This document shows positions 42,811 through 51,480 of a stretch of DNA of 64,000 nt, piece after piece. The notes under the pieces were generated by a model. The model did no database searches, was not told the DNA's origin, and saw only the letters and a list, made by a program, of their open reading frames with translations. Source of the stretch: Alphaproteobacteria bacterium. GTDB taxonomy: Bacteria; Pseudomonadota; Alphaproteobacteria; Bin95. Each line of letters starts with the position of its first letter. Positions within the stretch are counted from its first letter, which is position 1. The DNA is taken from assembly GCA_022827685.1 (NCBI GenBank), contig JAJEIH010000049.1:62001-126000 (forward strand), in the 5' to 3' direction. A program made the translations under genes and the position numbers.

Positions 42811-43731
42811 GTGCATATCGGATTCATCGGCCTCGGCACCATGGGCGGGCCCATGGCGCTCAATATCCGCAGGGCGGGTTTCGAGATGACCGTCCACGAC
42901 CTGAACCGCCAGGCGGCGAGTGCGCTGGAGGCGGCCGGCGCGACATGGGCGGCGAGCGCGCGCGCCGTGGCCGAGGCCTCGGACGTTGTGCTGACCTCGC
43001 TGCCGGGCCCGCCCGAGGTGGAGGCGGTTGCGCCGGAGCTTCTGGCGGGCTTCGCGCGCGGCAAGGTCTGGTTCGACCTCACCACCAACTCCCCGGTGCT
43101 GATCCGCCGCCTGCATCCGGCCTTCGCGGAAATCGGCGCGGAGCTGTTCGATGCGCCGGTGAGCGGCGGCCCGCGCGGGGCGCAGTCGGGCAAGCTCGCC
43201 GTGCTGGTCGGCGGCGACAAGGCGGTGTTCGAGGCGAACCGCGCCCCGCTCGACGCCATGGGCGACCAGGTGCGCCATGTCGGGCCGCTCGGCGCGGGCG
43301 CGGTCACCAAGCTCGTCCACAACGCCTCCGCCTATGCGATGCAGGCTGCGGTCGTCGAGATGTTCACCGCCGGCGTCAAGGCCGGGGTGGAGCCGCTCGC
43401 GCTCTGGGAGGCGATCCGCCAGGGCGTGCGCGGGCGCCAGCGCGGCTTCGACAGCCTCGCGGACCATTTCCTGCCCAACGACTACGACCCGCCGGACTTC
43501 GCGCTGCGCCTCGCGCACAAGGACGTCTCGCTCGCCGCCGAGCTCGGCCGCGACATGGGCGTGCCGATGCGGCTCATCGACATGACCCGCGCCGAGATGA
43601 GCGAGGCGCTGGGCCGCGGCTGGGGCGACCGCGACTCCCGCGCCTTCCTCCTCCTCCAGCAGGAGCGCGCCGGCGTGGAGATCGAGGTGGACAAGGCCGC
43701 CATCGACGCCGTGCTGAAGGCGGACCAGTAG
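42811..43731 (+). CDS. NAD(P)-dependent beta-hydroxyacid dehydrogenase (HIBADH family)
   Basis: A 306-residue dehydrogenase. IGFIGLGTMGGPMALNIRRAG is the nucleotide loop, FDAPVSGGPRGAQSGKLAVLVGG is the substrate signature, and GAGAVTKLVHNASAYAM contains the catalytic Lys. Members reduce tartronate semialdehyde, 3-hydroxyisobutyrate or succinic semialdehyde, and the substrate is not decided. GTG 42811 has a strong GGGAGGGGGAAA ribosome site. It shares the rightward unit with the sugar-nucleotide genes. Confidence 0.92.
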   Translation: MHIGFIGLGTMGGPMALNIRRAGFEMTVHDLNRQAASALEAAGATWAASARAVAEASDVVLTSLPGPPEVEAVAPELLAGFARGKVWFDLTTNSPVLIRRLHPAFAEIGAELFDAPVSGGPRGAQSGKLAVLVGGDKAVFEANRAPLDAMGDQVRHVGPLGAGAVTKLVHNASAYAMQAAVVEMFTAGVKAGVEPLALWEAIRQGVRGRQRGFDSLADHFLPNDYDPPDFALRLAHKDVSLAAELGRDMGVPMRLIDMTRAEMSEALGRGWGDRDSRAFLLLQQERAGVEIEVDKAAIDAVLKADQ

Positions 43732-43747
43732 GGGCGGAGACGCAACG

Positions 43748-44431
43748 GTGACAGCCCCCGCGATTCCGCCCGCGCTGTTCGATTTCCTGCGCGAACTGAA
43801 AGAGAACAACGACCGGGCGTGGTTCGAGGCGAACCGGGCGCGCTATATCGGCGACGTGCGCGACCCGATGCTGGACTTCATCGCCGCCTTCGGCGAGCCG
43901 CTGGCGGCGATCAGCCCGCATTTCCGCGCCGACCCGAGGGCGAATGGCGGCTCGCTGTTCCGCATCTACCGCGACACGCGCTTCTCGCGCGACAAGACGC
44001 CCTACAAGACCAATGTCGGCGCGCATTTCCGCCATGCGGCCGGCAGGGACGCGCATGCGCCCGGCTTCTACCTGCATCTGGAGCCGGGCCGCTGCTTCGC
44101 GGGCTGCGGCATCTGGCGCCCCGGCGGCGAGGCGGTGGGGCATATCAGGGACGCCATAGTCGCCCGGCCCCGGGTGTGGAAGCGGATCACCGGCGCTTCG
44201 TTCTGCGAGACCTTCGCGCTGATGGGAGAGTCGCTCAAGCGCCCGCCGCGCGGCTACGACGCCGACCACCCGCTGATCGGGGACCTGAAGCGCAAGGACT
44301 TCATCGCGCGGGCCGAGGTTTCGGAGGCCGACGCCGTAGCGCCCAACTTCCTCGACCGCTTCGCCGGCATCGCGCGCTCCGGCGGCCCCTTCGTCCGCTT
44401 CCTCTCCGAGGCCCTCCGCGTCCCGTTCTGA
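43748..44431 (+). CDS. DUF2461 family protein (TIGR02453)
   Basis: A 227-residue protein. LFDFLRELKENNDRAWFEANR opens it and FRIYRDTRFSRDKTPYKTNVG is the diagnostic DUF2461 block; GFYLHLEPGRCFAGCGIWRP follows. The family is widespread and its biochemical function is not established as far as I know. The start is a GTG at 43748 behind GGGGCGGAGACGCAAC. It is the last rightward gene before the convergent amidase gene. Confidence 0.9.
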   Translation: MTAPAIPPALFDFLRELKENNDRAWFEANRARYIGDVRDPMLDFIAAFGEPLAAISPHFRADPRANGGSLFRIYRDTRFSRDKTPYKTNVGAHFRHAAGRDAHAPGFYLHLEPGRCFAGCGIWRPGGEAVGHIRDAIVARPRVWKRITGASFCETFALMGESLKRPPRGYDADHPLIGDLKRKDFIARAEVSEADAVAPNFLDRFAGIARSGGPFVRFLSEALRVPF

Positions 44432-44437
44432 GAAGCG

Positions 44438-45328
44438 CTACCCCGCCTCCATGTCGTGGACGGCCCAGCAGACCCATGTGGTCCACCAGCCGTTGACCTC
44501 GAGGCCGGCGGCGGCCTGGAGGGCGCGGAGCGCGGCGTCGGAGCGCGGGCCCCAGACGCCGTCCACGGGGCCCGGAGCGAAGCCGAGCCGGGCGAGCGCG
44601 CGCTGGCGGCCCTCCGGCATCCACACATCCGACCACACATCCGGAATCTCCGGGTCGTCGTAGATCGCGCGCAGCACCCGGGCGAAGGGGAAGCCCAGCA
44701 CGTCCTGCTTGTATGCGGGGCAGAGGTCGTGGTGGCCGTGATGGTCGCGCGGCCCGATCCCCGGCCAGCGCGCGACGATCTCGCGGCCGACCGCCGCCAT
44801 CATGGCGATCTGCTCCTCCGTCCACGGCTCCACCCTGAAGATGCGCCGGCCGTCGGGCGTTGCGGCCCCGATCCAGTCCGGACCCGCCGGCACGCCCTCG
44901 CGCGCATAGCCGATAGTCACCGTCTCGATGCCGATGCAGGCGCGCGCGCCCTTGGTGCGGGCGGTCGAGGGCCGGCCGTCCCAGCGCAATTTCTGCTCGA
45001 CGCCGGCATGCCAGGAGCGGTTGGCGAGCGAGACATAGCGCGACACGCCCTCGGCGAAGCTGCGCCCGACGGCGTAATGGGCCGAGGCCTGCCCCTTGCG
45101 CTCGGGCGCCGCGCCGCCGAGCAGGCGGTCGCAGGCGGCAAGGTCGTATGTCGCGGTCCAGTGCCATGTGACGCCCATCGGCCGCCCGCCCGTCGCCTTC
45201 GTCCAGCCCCGCGAGACCGCATGGCCCCTGCCGAGCGGGATGCGGGGACCTGCGTGGATGCGGAAATCCTCTGGCAGCGGCGCCGGCCGCGTATCGAGGG
45301 ACGCCGGCGATGTGTCATGAAATGTCAT
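44438..45328 (-). CDS. N-acetylmuramoyl-L-alanine amidase with peptidoglycan-binding domain
   Basis: A 296-residue cell-wall hydrolase. The PGRP/amidase_2 domain (about 45-215) has His56 in VTWHWTATYD and the zinc region DHHGHHDLCPAYKQD. A PG_binding_1 domain follows with LGFAPGPVDGVWGPRSDAAL. There is no signal peptide, as in phage endolysins or domesticated lysins, so export must rely on another system. It overlaps by 4 bp a 27-codon leader ORF and lies downstream of a strong sigma-70-like promoter. No other phage genes are seen. Confidence 0.87.
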   Translation of the reverse strand: MTFHDTSPASLDTRPAPLPEDFRIHAGPRIPLGRGHAVSRGWTKATGGRPMGVTWHWTATYDLAACDRLLGGAAPERKGQASAHYAVGRSFAEGVSRYVSLANRSWHAGVEQKLRWDGRPSTARTKGARACIGIETVTIGYAREGVPAGPDWIGAATPDGRRIFRVEPWTEEQIAMMAAVGREIVARWPGIGPRDHHGHHDLCPAYKQDVLGFPFARVLRAIYDDPEIPDVWSDVWMPEGRQRALARLGFAPGPVDGVWGPRSDAALRALQAAAGLEVNGWWTTWVCWAVHDMEAG

Positions 45329-45408
45329 GTTTTGTCATGCAGGGCTGTTTCCGCGAGCCTGCGCGGCCAGCGTCGCCGCCGGTGCGGTGCGGGGTCGGTT
45401 GCGGTCAT
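45325..45408 (-). CDS. 27-residue Arg-rich leader ORF coupled to the amidase
   Basis: ATG 45408 follows an AAGGAG ribosome site at 5-nt spacing and encodes MTATDPAPHRRRRWPRRLAE plus seven residues. Its TGA overlaps the amidase ATG (ATGA). The amidase itself has no clear ribosome site, so translation probably reaches it by coupling through this ORF. The product is very basic and may be non-functional in itself. It is too short for homology to help. Confidence 0.5.
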   Translation of the reverse strand: MTATDPAPHRRRRWPRRLAETALHDKT

Positions 45409-45839
45409 CTCGTCTCCTTCCGGTCGGGGAGGGCGGTCCCTGTTTTGCGCGTATCGCGCGCGGGTGCGGGCGCGCGTTTGCGCCGGCGCGGTTCGCGCGC
45501 CTGATTGCGCGCGCGAGACGGCGAACACACCTCTCCCGTCGGTTCTGCGGGTATTTTTTCGGATCCGGGGGAAGCGGCTCCGGATGCCCCTTCCCTCTGA
45601 TGACAGCATACTACACGATCGGTCAGAGTCAAGCCCCTTTGGAACAAAAAGAGGGCATAGAGGAGATTTTTCATGAAACGCCGGCAGTCTTCGGTGGCTT
45701 CGCAACGCATGCTCCCCAACCATCGCCCCAGCCTCCGAGTCGGGGATGGACCTCGGCTCCCCCGCTCGAAGGCGGGGACAGGCGGGGAAGGAGACTTCCG
45801 GCTGCAACCGGCGACGACACCGATCGGCAGGCGCGGGAC
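45409..45839. other. Non-coding leader and intergenic region between the amidase leader ORF and lysK
   Basis: The left part (45420-45560) is a low-complexity GCGC-rich tract with many short inverted repeats and would be the 5' untranslated region of the amidase transcript. A sigma-70-like promoter lies at 45605-45632. On the plus strand, ATG 45673 has a good AGGAG site, but its 75-codon frame is GC-biased filler that runs into the end of lysK antisense. Bases 45745-45795 contain GGAGCC/GGGGA-type repeats of unclear origin. No RNA gene is recognised. Confidence 0.55.
45605..45632 (-). promoter_or_regulatory. Sigma-70-type promoter for the amidase transcript
   Basis: On the minus strand TTGACT (45632-45627) and TATGCT (45610-45605) are separated by 16 bp, close to the TTGACA/TATAAT consensus, in one of the few AT-rich patches here. 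Transcription would begin near 45597 and run about 190 nt before the leader ORF. No operator palindrome is evident. Confidence 0.6.
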
Positions 45840-47411
45840 TCACGCGGCGGTCCGGGCGAGCGCGCTCCGGATCATCGCCTCGGTCTCGGCCAGCCCGTAA
45901 AGCGCGGCGAAGGAGCCGAAGCGCGGCCCCTGCTTGCGCCCCAGCAGGACTTCGTAGAGGGCGGCGAACCATGTCCTGAGCGGCTCGAAGCCATACGCCT
46001 TGCCGACCGCATAGACTTCGGCCTGCACGGTCTCCCCGTCGGCATCGCGCGGCAACGCCGCCAGCCGGTCGGCGAGGTCCGCCAGCGCCGCCGCTTCCTT
46101 GGCGTCCGGGTCGCGCCAGACCTTCTGCGGGGCGACGAAATCGCGGCAATAGGCAACGGCGAAATCCGCCAGCCGGTCCAGTTGCGGCCGCGTTTCCGGC
46201 GACGTCCCCGGGTCGTAGCGCGAGATGAAGCCCCAGAGCGTGTCCTTGTCCCGCGCGTCGCTGGCCGCCGCCAGGTTGAGCAGCAGCGAGAAGGAAATGC
46301 CTTCCTCCGGCGGCGGCGGCGCGCCGTCATGGATATGCCAGGCCGGGTTTTCCAGCCGCTTCTCCTCTTCCTCGCCCACGGCGCGGGCGAGGAAGGCGCG
46401 GTAGTCGTCCACGGCGCGCGGGATGACGTCGAAATAGAGCCGCTTCGCCGCCTTCGGCTTCTGGAACATGAAGAGTGCCAGGCTTTCTTCCGGCGCGTAG
46501 GTCAGCCACTCCTCGATGGAGAGGCCGTTGCCCCGGGACTTGGAAATCTTCTCGCCGCGCTCGTCGAGGAAGAGCTCGTAGATGAAACCCTCCGGCGGCC
46601 GGCCGCCGAGCGCGCGGCAGATGCGCCCGGAAAGGCGGACGGAGTCGATCAGGTCCTTGCCGGCCATCTCGTAGTCCACGTCGAGCGCGCGCCAGCGCAT
46701 CGCCCAGTCGGCCTTCCATTGCAGCTTGCACCCGCCGCCCGTGACCGGCCGTTCAACCCGTGCGCCGCTCTCGTCTTCATAGACGACGGTGCCGGCGTCC
46801 GGGTCGCGGTGGAGGATGGGCACCTGCAGCACGACGCCCGTCTTCGGGCAGACCGGCAGGAAGGGGCTGTAGGTCTCCCGGCGCTCGGGCCCGAGCGTCG
46901 GCAGCACGATTTCCATGACCGCGTCATAGGCCCGCAGCACGCCGAGCAGCGTCCCGTCGAACCGGCCGGAGCGATAGCACTCGGTCGCGCTCACAAATTC
47001 GTAGTCGAAGCCGAAACGGTCGAGGAAGGCGCAAAGCCGGGCGTTGTTGTGGGCGCCGAAGCTCTCATGCGTGCCGAAGGGGTCGGGCACCGAGGTCAGC
47101 GGCTTGCCGAGATGGGCCGCGAGCGCTTCGCCGTTCGGCACATTGTCGGGCACCCGGCGCAGGCCGTCCATGTCGTCGGAAAAGGCGAAGAGCCGGGTGG
47201 GCACGTCGGAGAGTTCGGCGAAGGCGCGGCGCACCATGGCCGTGCGAGCGACCTCGCCGAACGTGCCGATATGCGGCAGGCCGGAGGGGCCGTAGCCGGT
47301 CTCGAACAGCGCATAGCCCTTGTCCGGAACGCCTCCGCCGAGGCGCGCCAGCAGCTTGCGCGCTTCCTCGAACGGCCAGGCGCGGGCGGAGCTTGCAGCA
47401 TTGTTGGGCAT
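45840..47411 (-). CDS. lysK: Lysyl-tRNA synthetase, class I
   Basis: A 523-residue class I LysRS, the archaeal-type enzyme with a Rossmann catalytic core, unrelated to the class II LysS of most bacteria. LPHIGT (45-50) is the HIGH signature and [13 protein letters not shown] the KMSKS loop. The C-terminal third is the helical anticodon-binding region. It charges tRNA-Lys in the cytoplasm. Several Alphaproteobacteria use this class. ATG 47411 begins [14 protein letters not shown]. No lysS is seen in the window. Confidence 0.95.
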   Translation of the reverse strand: MPNNAASSARAWPFEEARKLLARLGGGVPDKGYALFETGYGPSGLPHIGTFGEVARTAMVRRAFAELSDVPTRLFAFSDDMDGLRRVPDNVPNGEALAAHLGKPLTSVPDPFGTHESFGAHNNARLCAFLDRFGFDYEFVSATECYRSGRFDGTLLGVLRAYDAVMEIVLPTLGPERRETYSPFLPVCPKTGVVLQVPILHRDPDAGTVVYEDESGARVERPVTGGGCKLQWKADWAMRWRALDVDYEMAGKDLIDSVRLSGRICRALGGRPPEGFIYELFLDERGEKISKSRGNGLSIEEWLTYAPEESLALFMFQKPKAAKRLYFDVIPRAVDDYRAFLARAVGEEEEKRLENPAWHIHDGAPPPPEEGISFSLLLNLAAASDARDKDTLWGFISRYDPGTSPETRPQLDRLADFAVAYCRDFVAPQKVWRDPDAKEAAALADLADRLAALPRDADGETVQAEVYAVGKAYGFEPLRTWFAALYEVLLGRKQGPRFGSFAALYGLAETEAMIRSALARTAA

Positions 47412-47443
47412 CGGCGGAGGCGTGCCGGACAAGGGCGTGTTCG

Positions 47444-47707
47444 TTACTCGGCGGCCGGGGCGGGGTCGTTGCGGCGCATGATGTAGTCGCGCAGGATATC
47501 GACTTTGCCTTCCAGCCGGGCAAGCCGGTCCCGCACCTCCCGCAGTTCCGCCTGGATGCCGTCGATGCGCGCGTTCAGACTGCTCTCCACGCGGTCGATG
47601 CGCGCGCTCAGACTGCTCTCCACACGGTCGATGCGCGCGTTCAGCCGCAGGAGCAGGCCGGCGAGTGCAATGCCGACGCCCAGTATGGCGATGAGTTCGG
47701 GGCTCAA
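47444..47707 (-). CDS. Small one-helix membrane coiled-coil protein (paralogue B)
   Basis: An 87-residue protein with a TTG start at 47707 and a GGAGAG ribosome site. Residues 1-21 are a hydrophobic helix with [19 protein letters not shown]. Residues 24-56 are three hendecads ([33 protein letters not shown]) that also read as a 33-bp DNA repeat. It ends [10 protein letters not shown]. It is the same family as the genes at 5822 and 51481. The eleven-residue period differs from the heptads of paralogue A. Function is unknown. It lies 32 bp upstream of lysK. Confidence 0.72.
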   Translation of the reverse strand: MSPELIAILGVGIALAGLLLRLNARIDRVESSLSARIDRVESSLNARIDGIQAELREVRDRLARLEGKVDILRDYIMRRNDPAPAAE

Positions 47708-47860
47708 GAGCAGGGTCTCTCCGCTGGCGCAGTGCCGCTGTCCGGGAGGAAGATGCGCCGTCGGCGGCCGGCATGCAAGGGAATTGCGCCGCCGGCCCTG
47801 TTTCGCTCTTTCGCGGAACCGCTCTACAAACCCGGCATGGCGTCGGAGAGAAGCATCGTC

Positions 47861-50575
47861 ATGCCGCGCGCGCCGGCCCTGGTCGCGAGCCCGGCGCGGG
47901 CCGTCTGGCTGGAACCGGACAGTCCGCCCGAGACGCTTGCGCCCACGGAGGCGGCGGTGCGCGCGCGCGGCCGCCCGCCGCTTGCCGTTCACGGGCCGGC
48001 GACCTCCCGGCGGCTGGACGCCGAGGCCCGGCCCTTCCGCAGCTACGACCTGCTGGAGCTGTTCGCCTTCGTGCGCCCGGCGCAATTCTGCCTGCCGACG
48101 CCCAACGGCCTCGCCGACGCTGCCGGCCTGCCCCGCCCGGCGACGCTGGAGCGCGCGGCGGAGACGCTGTTCGGCGCCGCGCGGGCGCTGCTCGCCGAGC
48201 TCGCCCGCATGGAGGATCCGGGCGGGGCCGCGGCCGACCTTGCGAGCGATGCGGCGGAAGCCGGCTGGCTCTGGGGGCCGTTCGTGCTGGCGGCGCTCGG
48301 CGTATCGGAGCGGCGCCCGGCCGGCGGCGCCGGCTTCGCCGTCTGGGACCGGTTGCCGCTCTGGGCCGAATTCGCGCCGGAACCGCAGCCGTCCAACCGA
48401 CCGGTCGAGCCGGAGGAGGCCCGCCGCCGGCTCGCGGAGATGCTGGGCCCGGATGCCGAGGACCGGCCGGGCCAGGCGGACTACGCATCGGCCGCCACGG
48501 GCGCCTTCCAGCCGCGCGAGCGGGCCGGCGAGCCGCATATGGTGGTGGCCGAGGCCGGCACCGGGGTCGGCAAGACGCTGGGCTACCTTGCACCGGCGAG
48601 CCTCTGGGCGGAGGCGAACGAGGCGCCCGTCTGGGTCTCGACCTACACCCGCAACCTCCAGCACCAGATCGACGGCGAGCTGGATCGGCTGATCCCCGAG
48701 CCGGCCGCCAAGCGCCGCCGCGTCGTGCTGCGCAAGGGCCGGGAGAACTATCTCTGCCTGCTCAACCTGGAGGAAGCGGTGCGGACGGCCCGGCTGACGT
48801 CGAACGAGACCGTGCCGCTGGCGCTCGCCGCGCGCTGGGCGGACGCGACCCGCGACGGCGACATGACCGGCGGCGACTTTCCCTCCTGGCTCCCGGACCT
48901 GGAGGGGGCGGCGCGCATACGCGGGCTCGGCGACCGGCGGGGCGAGTGCCTCTATTCCGCCTGCGGCCACTACCAGCGCTGCTTCATCGAGCGGGGCATA
49001 AGGCGCGCGCGGCGCGCGGACCTCGTCATCGCCAACCATGCGCTCGTCATGGTGCAGGCGGCGCTGGGCGGGCTCGACGATTCCTGGCTGCCGACCCGCT
49101 ATGTGTTCGACGAGGGCCACCATCTCTTCGATGCCGCCGACAGCGCCTTCTCGGCCGAGCTTTCCGGGCTGGAGACGGCGGAGCTGCGCCGCTGGCTGCT
49201 GGGGGCGGAAGGCGGCGGCTCGCGCGCAAGGGGGCTGAGGCGCCGCGCCGAGGACCTGGTGCCGGACGGGGGCGAGGCGGCCGGGGCGCTCGCCGAGGCC
49301 GGCCGGGCGGCGACCGCGCTTCCGGCGGAGGGCTGGCTCGGCCGCCTCGCCGCGGGCGCGCCGCAGGGGGCGGTGGAACGCTTCCTCGCCATCGTCCGCC
49401 AGCAGGTGCTGGCCCGGGCGCCCGGGCGCGCAAACGGCGCCTACGGCCTCGAATGCGAGTGCCGGCCGCCGGTCGAGGGGCTGGTCGAGGCCGCCCGCGC
49501 GCTCGGGCAGGCCCTGGAGGCGCTGCGCAAGCCGCTCGGCGTGCTGCGCCGCGCGCTGCTGGCCCGGCTGGCGGACGAGGCCGAAGACCTCGAGAGCCGC
49601 GAGCGCATCCGCATCGAGGCGCTGGCGCGCAGCCTCCACCGCCGCGCCGAGACGCAGCTTGCGGCCTGGTCGGCCATGCTGGAGGCGCTCGACGCCGAGC
49701 CGCCGGAAGCGTTCGTGGACTGGTTCGGGCTGGAGCGCGCGCAGGGCCGCGAGCGCGATGTCGGCATGCACCGGCGCTGGATCGATCCGACGACGCCCTT
49801 CGCCGCCGAGGTGGCGGAACCCGCCCACGGCCTGCTCGTCACCTCCGCGACGCTCCGCGACAGCGCGCGGGAGCCGGAGGAGGCCTGGCAGGCGGCGGAA
49901 ATGCGCACCGGGGCCCGGCATCTCGCAGCCCCCGCCGTACGCGCCGCCGCGCCCTCCCCCTTCGACTATCCGGCCCAGACGCGCGCGCTGGTGGTGACGG
50001 ATGTGCGCCGGGACTCGGCCGCGCAGGTGGCGGCGGCCTGCCGCAGCCTGTTCCTGGCGGCGGGCGGCGGCGCGCTCGGGCTCTTCACCGCCGTCGCGCG
50101 GCTTCGCGCCGTTCACGCGCAACTGGCGGGGCCGCTGGACGCGGCGGGCATCCCGCTCATCGCCCAGCATGTGGACCGGATGGATGTCGCGACGCTTATC
50201 GAGATTTTCCGCGCCGAGCCGGATTCGTGCCTGCTCGGCACGGACGCGGTGCGCGACGGCGTGGACGTGCCGGGCCGCGCGCTCCGCCTGATCGCGTTCG
50301 ATCGCGTGCCCTGGCCGCGGCCGACCATCCTGCACAAGGCGAGGCGCACGCATTTCGGCGCCGGCTATGACGACATGCTGACCCGCCTCCGGCTCAGGCA
50401 GGCCTTCGGCCGCCTCGTGCGCCGCCGCGACGACAGGGGCGTCTTCGTGCTGCTCGACCCGGGAATGCCGACGCGCCTCGCCGGCGCCTTCCCCGAAGGC
50501 GTCGCACTGGAGCGCGTCGGGCTGGCGGAGGCTTGCCGGATCGTCAGCGGGTTTGTGGGGGAAAGCGGGGCGTAG
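47861..50575 (+). CDS. DinG/Rad3-family ATP-dependent DNA helicase (XPD-like, Fe-S)
   Basis: A 904-residue superfamily 2 helicase. Walker A is GTGVGKT (233-239) and Walker B is DEGH (417-420). Cys299, Cys363, Cys368 and Cys374 between them are positioned as the [4Fe-4S] ligands of XPD/DinG helicases. The C-terminal helicase lobe includes GLFTAVARLRAVHAQL and a final Arg finger region RQAFGRLVRR. About 225 residues precede Walker A, longer than in DinG. ATG 47861 has a GGAGAG site; ATG 47837 lacks one. Likely roles are unwinding of R-loops, G-quadruplexes or damaged forks. Confidence 0.92.
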   Translation: MPRAPALVASPARAVWLEPDSPPETLAPTEAAVRARGRPPLAVHGPATSRRLDAEARPFRSYDLLELFAFVRPAQFCLPTPNGLADAAGLPRPATLERAAETLFGAARALLAELARMEDPGGAAADLASDAAEAGWLWGPFVLAALGVSERRPAGGAGFAVWDRLPLWAEFAPEPQPSNRPVEPEEARRRLAEMLGPDAEDRPGQADYASAATGAFQPRERAGEPHMVVAEAGTGVGKTLGYLAPASLWAEANEAPVWVSTYTRNLQHQIDGELDRLIPEPAAKRRRVVLRKGRENYLCLLNLEEAVRTARLTSNETVPLALAARWADATRDGDMTGGDFPSWLPDLEGAARIRGLGDRRGECLYSACGHYQRCFIERGIRRARRADLVIANHALVMVQAALGGLDDSWLPTRYVFDEGHHLFDAADSAFSAELSGLETAELRRWLLGAEGGGSRARGLRRRAEDLVPDGGEAAGALAEAGRAATALPAEGWLGRLAAGAPQGAVERFLAIVRQQVLARAPGRANGAYGLECECRPPVEGLVEAARALGQALEALRKPLGVLRRALLARLADEAEDLESRERIRIEALARSLHRRAETQLAAWSAMLEALDAEPPEAFVDWFGLERAQGRERDVGMHRRWIDPTTPFAAEVAEPAHGLLVTSATLRDSAREPEEAWQAAEMRTGARHLAAPAVRAAAPSPFDYPAQTRALVVTDVRRDSAAQVAAACRSLFLAAGGGALGLFTAVARLRAVHAQLAGPLDAAGIPLIAQHVDRMDVATLIEIFRAEPDSCLLGTDAVRDGVDVPGRALRLIAFDRVPWPRPTILHKARRTHFGAGYDDMLTRLRLRQAFGRLVRRRDDRGVFVLLDPGMPTRLAGAFPEGVALERVGLAEACRIVSGFVGESGA

Positions 50576-50634
50576 ACGGGCGCAAACTTCGTTCGCCTCC
50601 TTGCCAGGAGGCCTCGCGGACGATTGCTCTCCGC

Positions 50635-51123
50635 CTAATCCGGCCCCGCGGAATCGAAGAGCGGCGTCAGAATATCCCTGATTCGCATGACGCTGGCGAT
50701 TTCCCCATTGTCATCCGCAAAGAAAAATTTGCCGCTACCATAGGCGATTTCTTTGCCGATGAATTGAAAATCATGTTCCCGATAGGTTTCAAATCTTCCC
50801 AGCACGATGGTCAAACTGTTTATTTTCCCGGCTTTCCTGCGAGCGATCAGGGAGAATTCTTCGCATGAATAACAATCGACGATAATGTTACGAATGTCGT
50901 CGATCGGGAAATGAATTTTCTCACCGGTGCTAACGTAATCCGTGTCGAGATACTGCCTAAGCTCCGAATCGTCTTCGTCCACGGAAAGATGGTCCGAGGA
51001 AAACGAGATGCAACAGGCTTGTTTCTCGTTTGCTGCCACGTATTCATGACCCAATGCGCTGTCCGGGTCGGTCAACTTGTACAGTGTGAATTCGGACGAA
51101 GGGGCAGGGTTTTTCACAGTCAT
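50635..51123 (-). CDS. Low-GC orphan protein of unknown function
   Basis: A 162-residue acidic protein I do not recognise. It is predicted mostly beta with a final helix: EFTLYKLTD, CISFSSDHLSV, KIHFPIDDIRNIIVDC, FSLIARRKAGKINSLTIVLG, SGKFFFADDNGEIASVM, then RIRDILTPLF. Such alternation with hydrophobic strands is compatible with a PH-like barrel, but that is speculation. Base composition is strikingly low: 50701-50820 has 51 G+C in 120 bases by hand count, against 46 in 60 at 50401-50460. This points to recent acquisition. No signal peptide or membrane helix is seen. Confidence 0.7.
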   Translation of the reverse strand: MTVKNPAPSSEFTLYKLTDPDSALGHEYVAANEKQACCISFSSDHLSVDEDDSELRQYLDTDYVSTGEKIHFPIDDIRNIIVDCYSCEEFSLIARRKAGKINSLTIVLGRFETYREHDFQFIGKEIAYGSGKFFFADDNGEIASVMRIRDILTPLFDSAGPD

Positions 51124-51480
51124 AACTGCTCCCGGAATTTCTTAGTCGGCCAAGGAGAGCTCTTCAAACGTCTGGACGAATCCGAAATTATGTCGACCGC
51201 TGCGCCGAATCAAGCCGGATACAAAGCGGGGGTAGCAGCGGCGCGACACGCCACGGACGCCCGACGGCCGGACATAATTCGTGCGGGCGAGCCTCCAGGC
51301 CGTCTGCGGCCCGCGGGCTCGACGCCTTTGTGTTGGCGACGGGCTCCGGATCGCCCCGGGTGGACCTTGTGCCGCAGCCGGTCCCTGTCCTTGGGACCGG
51401 ATGACAGCCGGCGCCGGGGCTGTTACCGTCCGCCCGAACCGCATTAGGGGCTCGATCCGGAGCCGCCGCGAGGGACGGGC
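51124..51480. other. Intergenic region beside the low-GC gene
   Basis: This 357-bp gap has no gene I can support. Its left end (to about 51200) continues the lower GC content of the orphan gene and probably holds its promoter. The right half is GC-rich and includes GGGCTCGACGCCTTTG, which recurs at 51869 inside the decarboxylase-family gene; I take this as chance or a scar. A 285-codon minus-strand frame crosses the gap, but it is the antisense shadow of the decarboxylase-family gene. Confidence 0.5.

Noticed and set aside
44438-45328. Amidase as part of a prophage or gene-transfer agent
   Set aside because: No holin, tail, capsid, portal or terminase gene is nearby; DUF2461 and lysK flank it.
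47444-50353. Minus-strand open frame of about 970 codons opposite the helicase gene
   Set aside because: Composition is Arg/Ala/Gly/His-rich without any fold pattern; it is the antisense shadow of the helicase in GC-rich DNA. Only its last 88 codons, below 47708, are a real gene (paralogue B).
50595-50612. GCCTCC/GGAGGC hairpin after the helicase gene as a terminator
   Set aside because: Only a 6-bp stem and no T-run on either strand; too weak to call.
51313-51330. Duplicated segment shared with the decarboxylase-family gene (GGGCTCGACGCCTTTG)
   Set aside because: The exact match is about 16 bases with partial similarity beyond; not enough to claim a duplication or attachment site.
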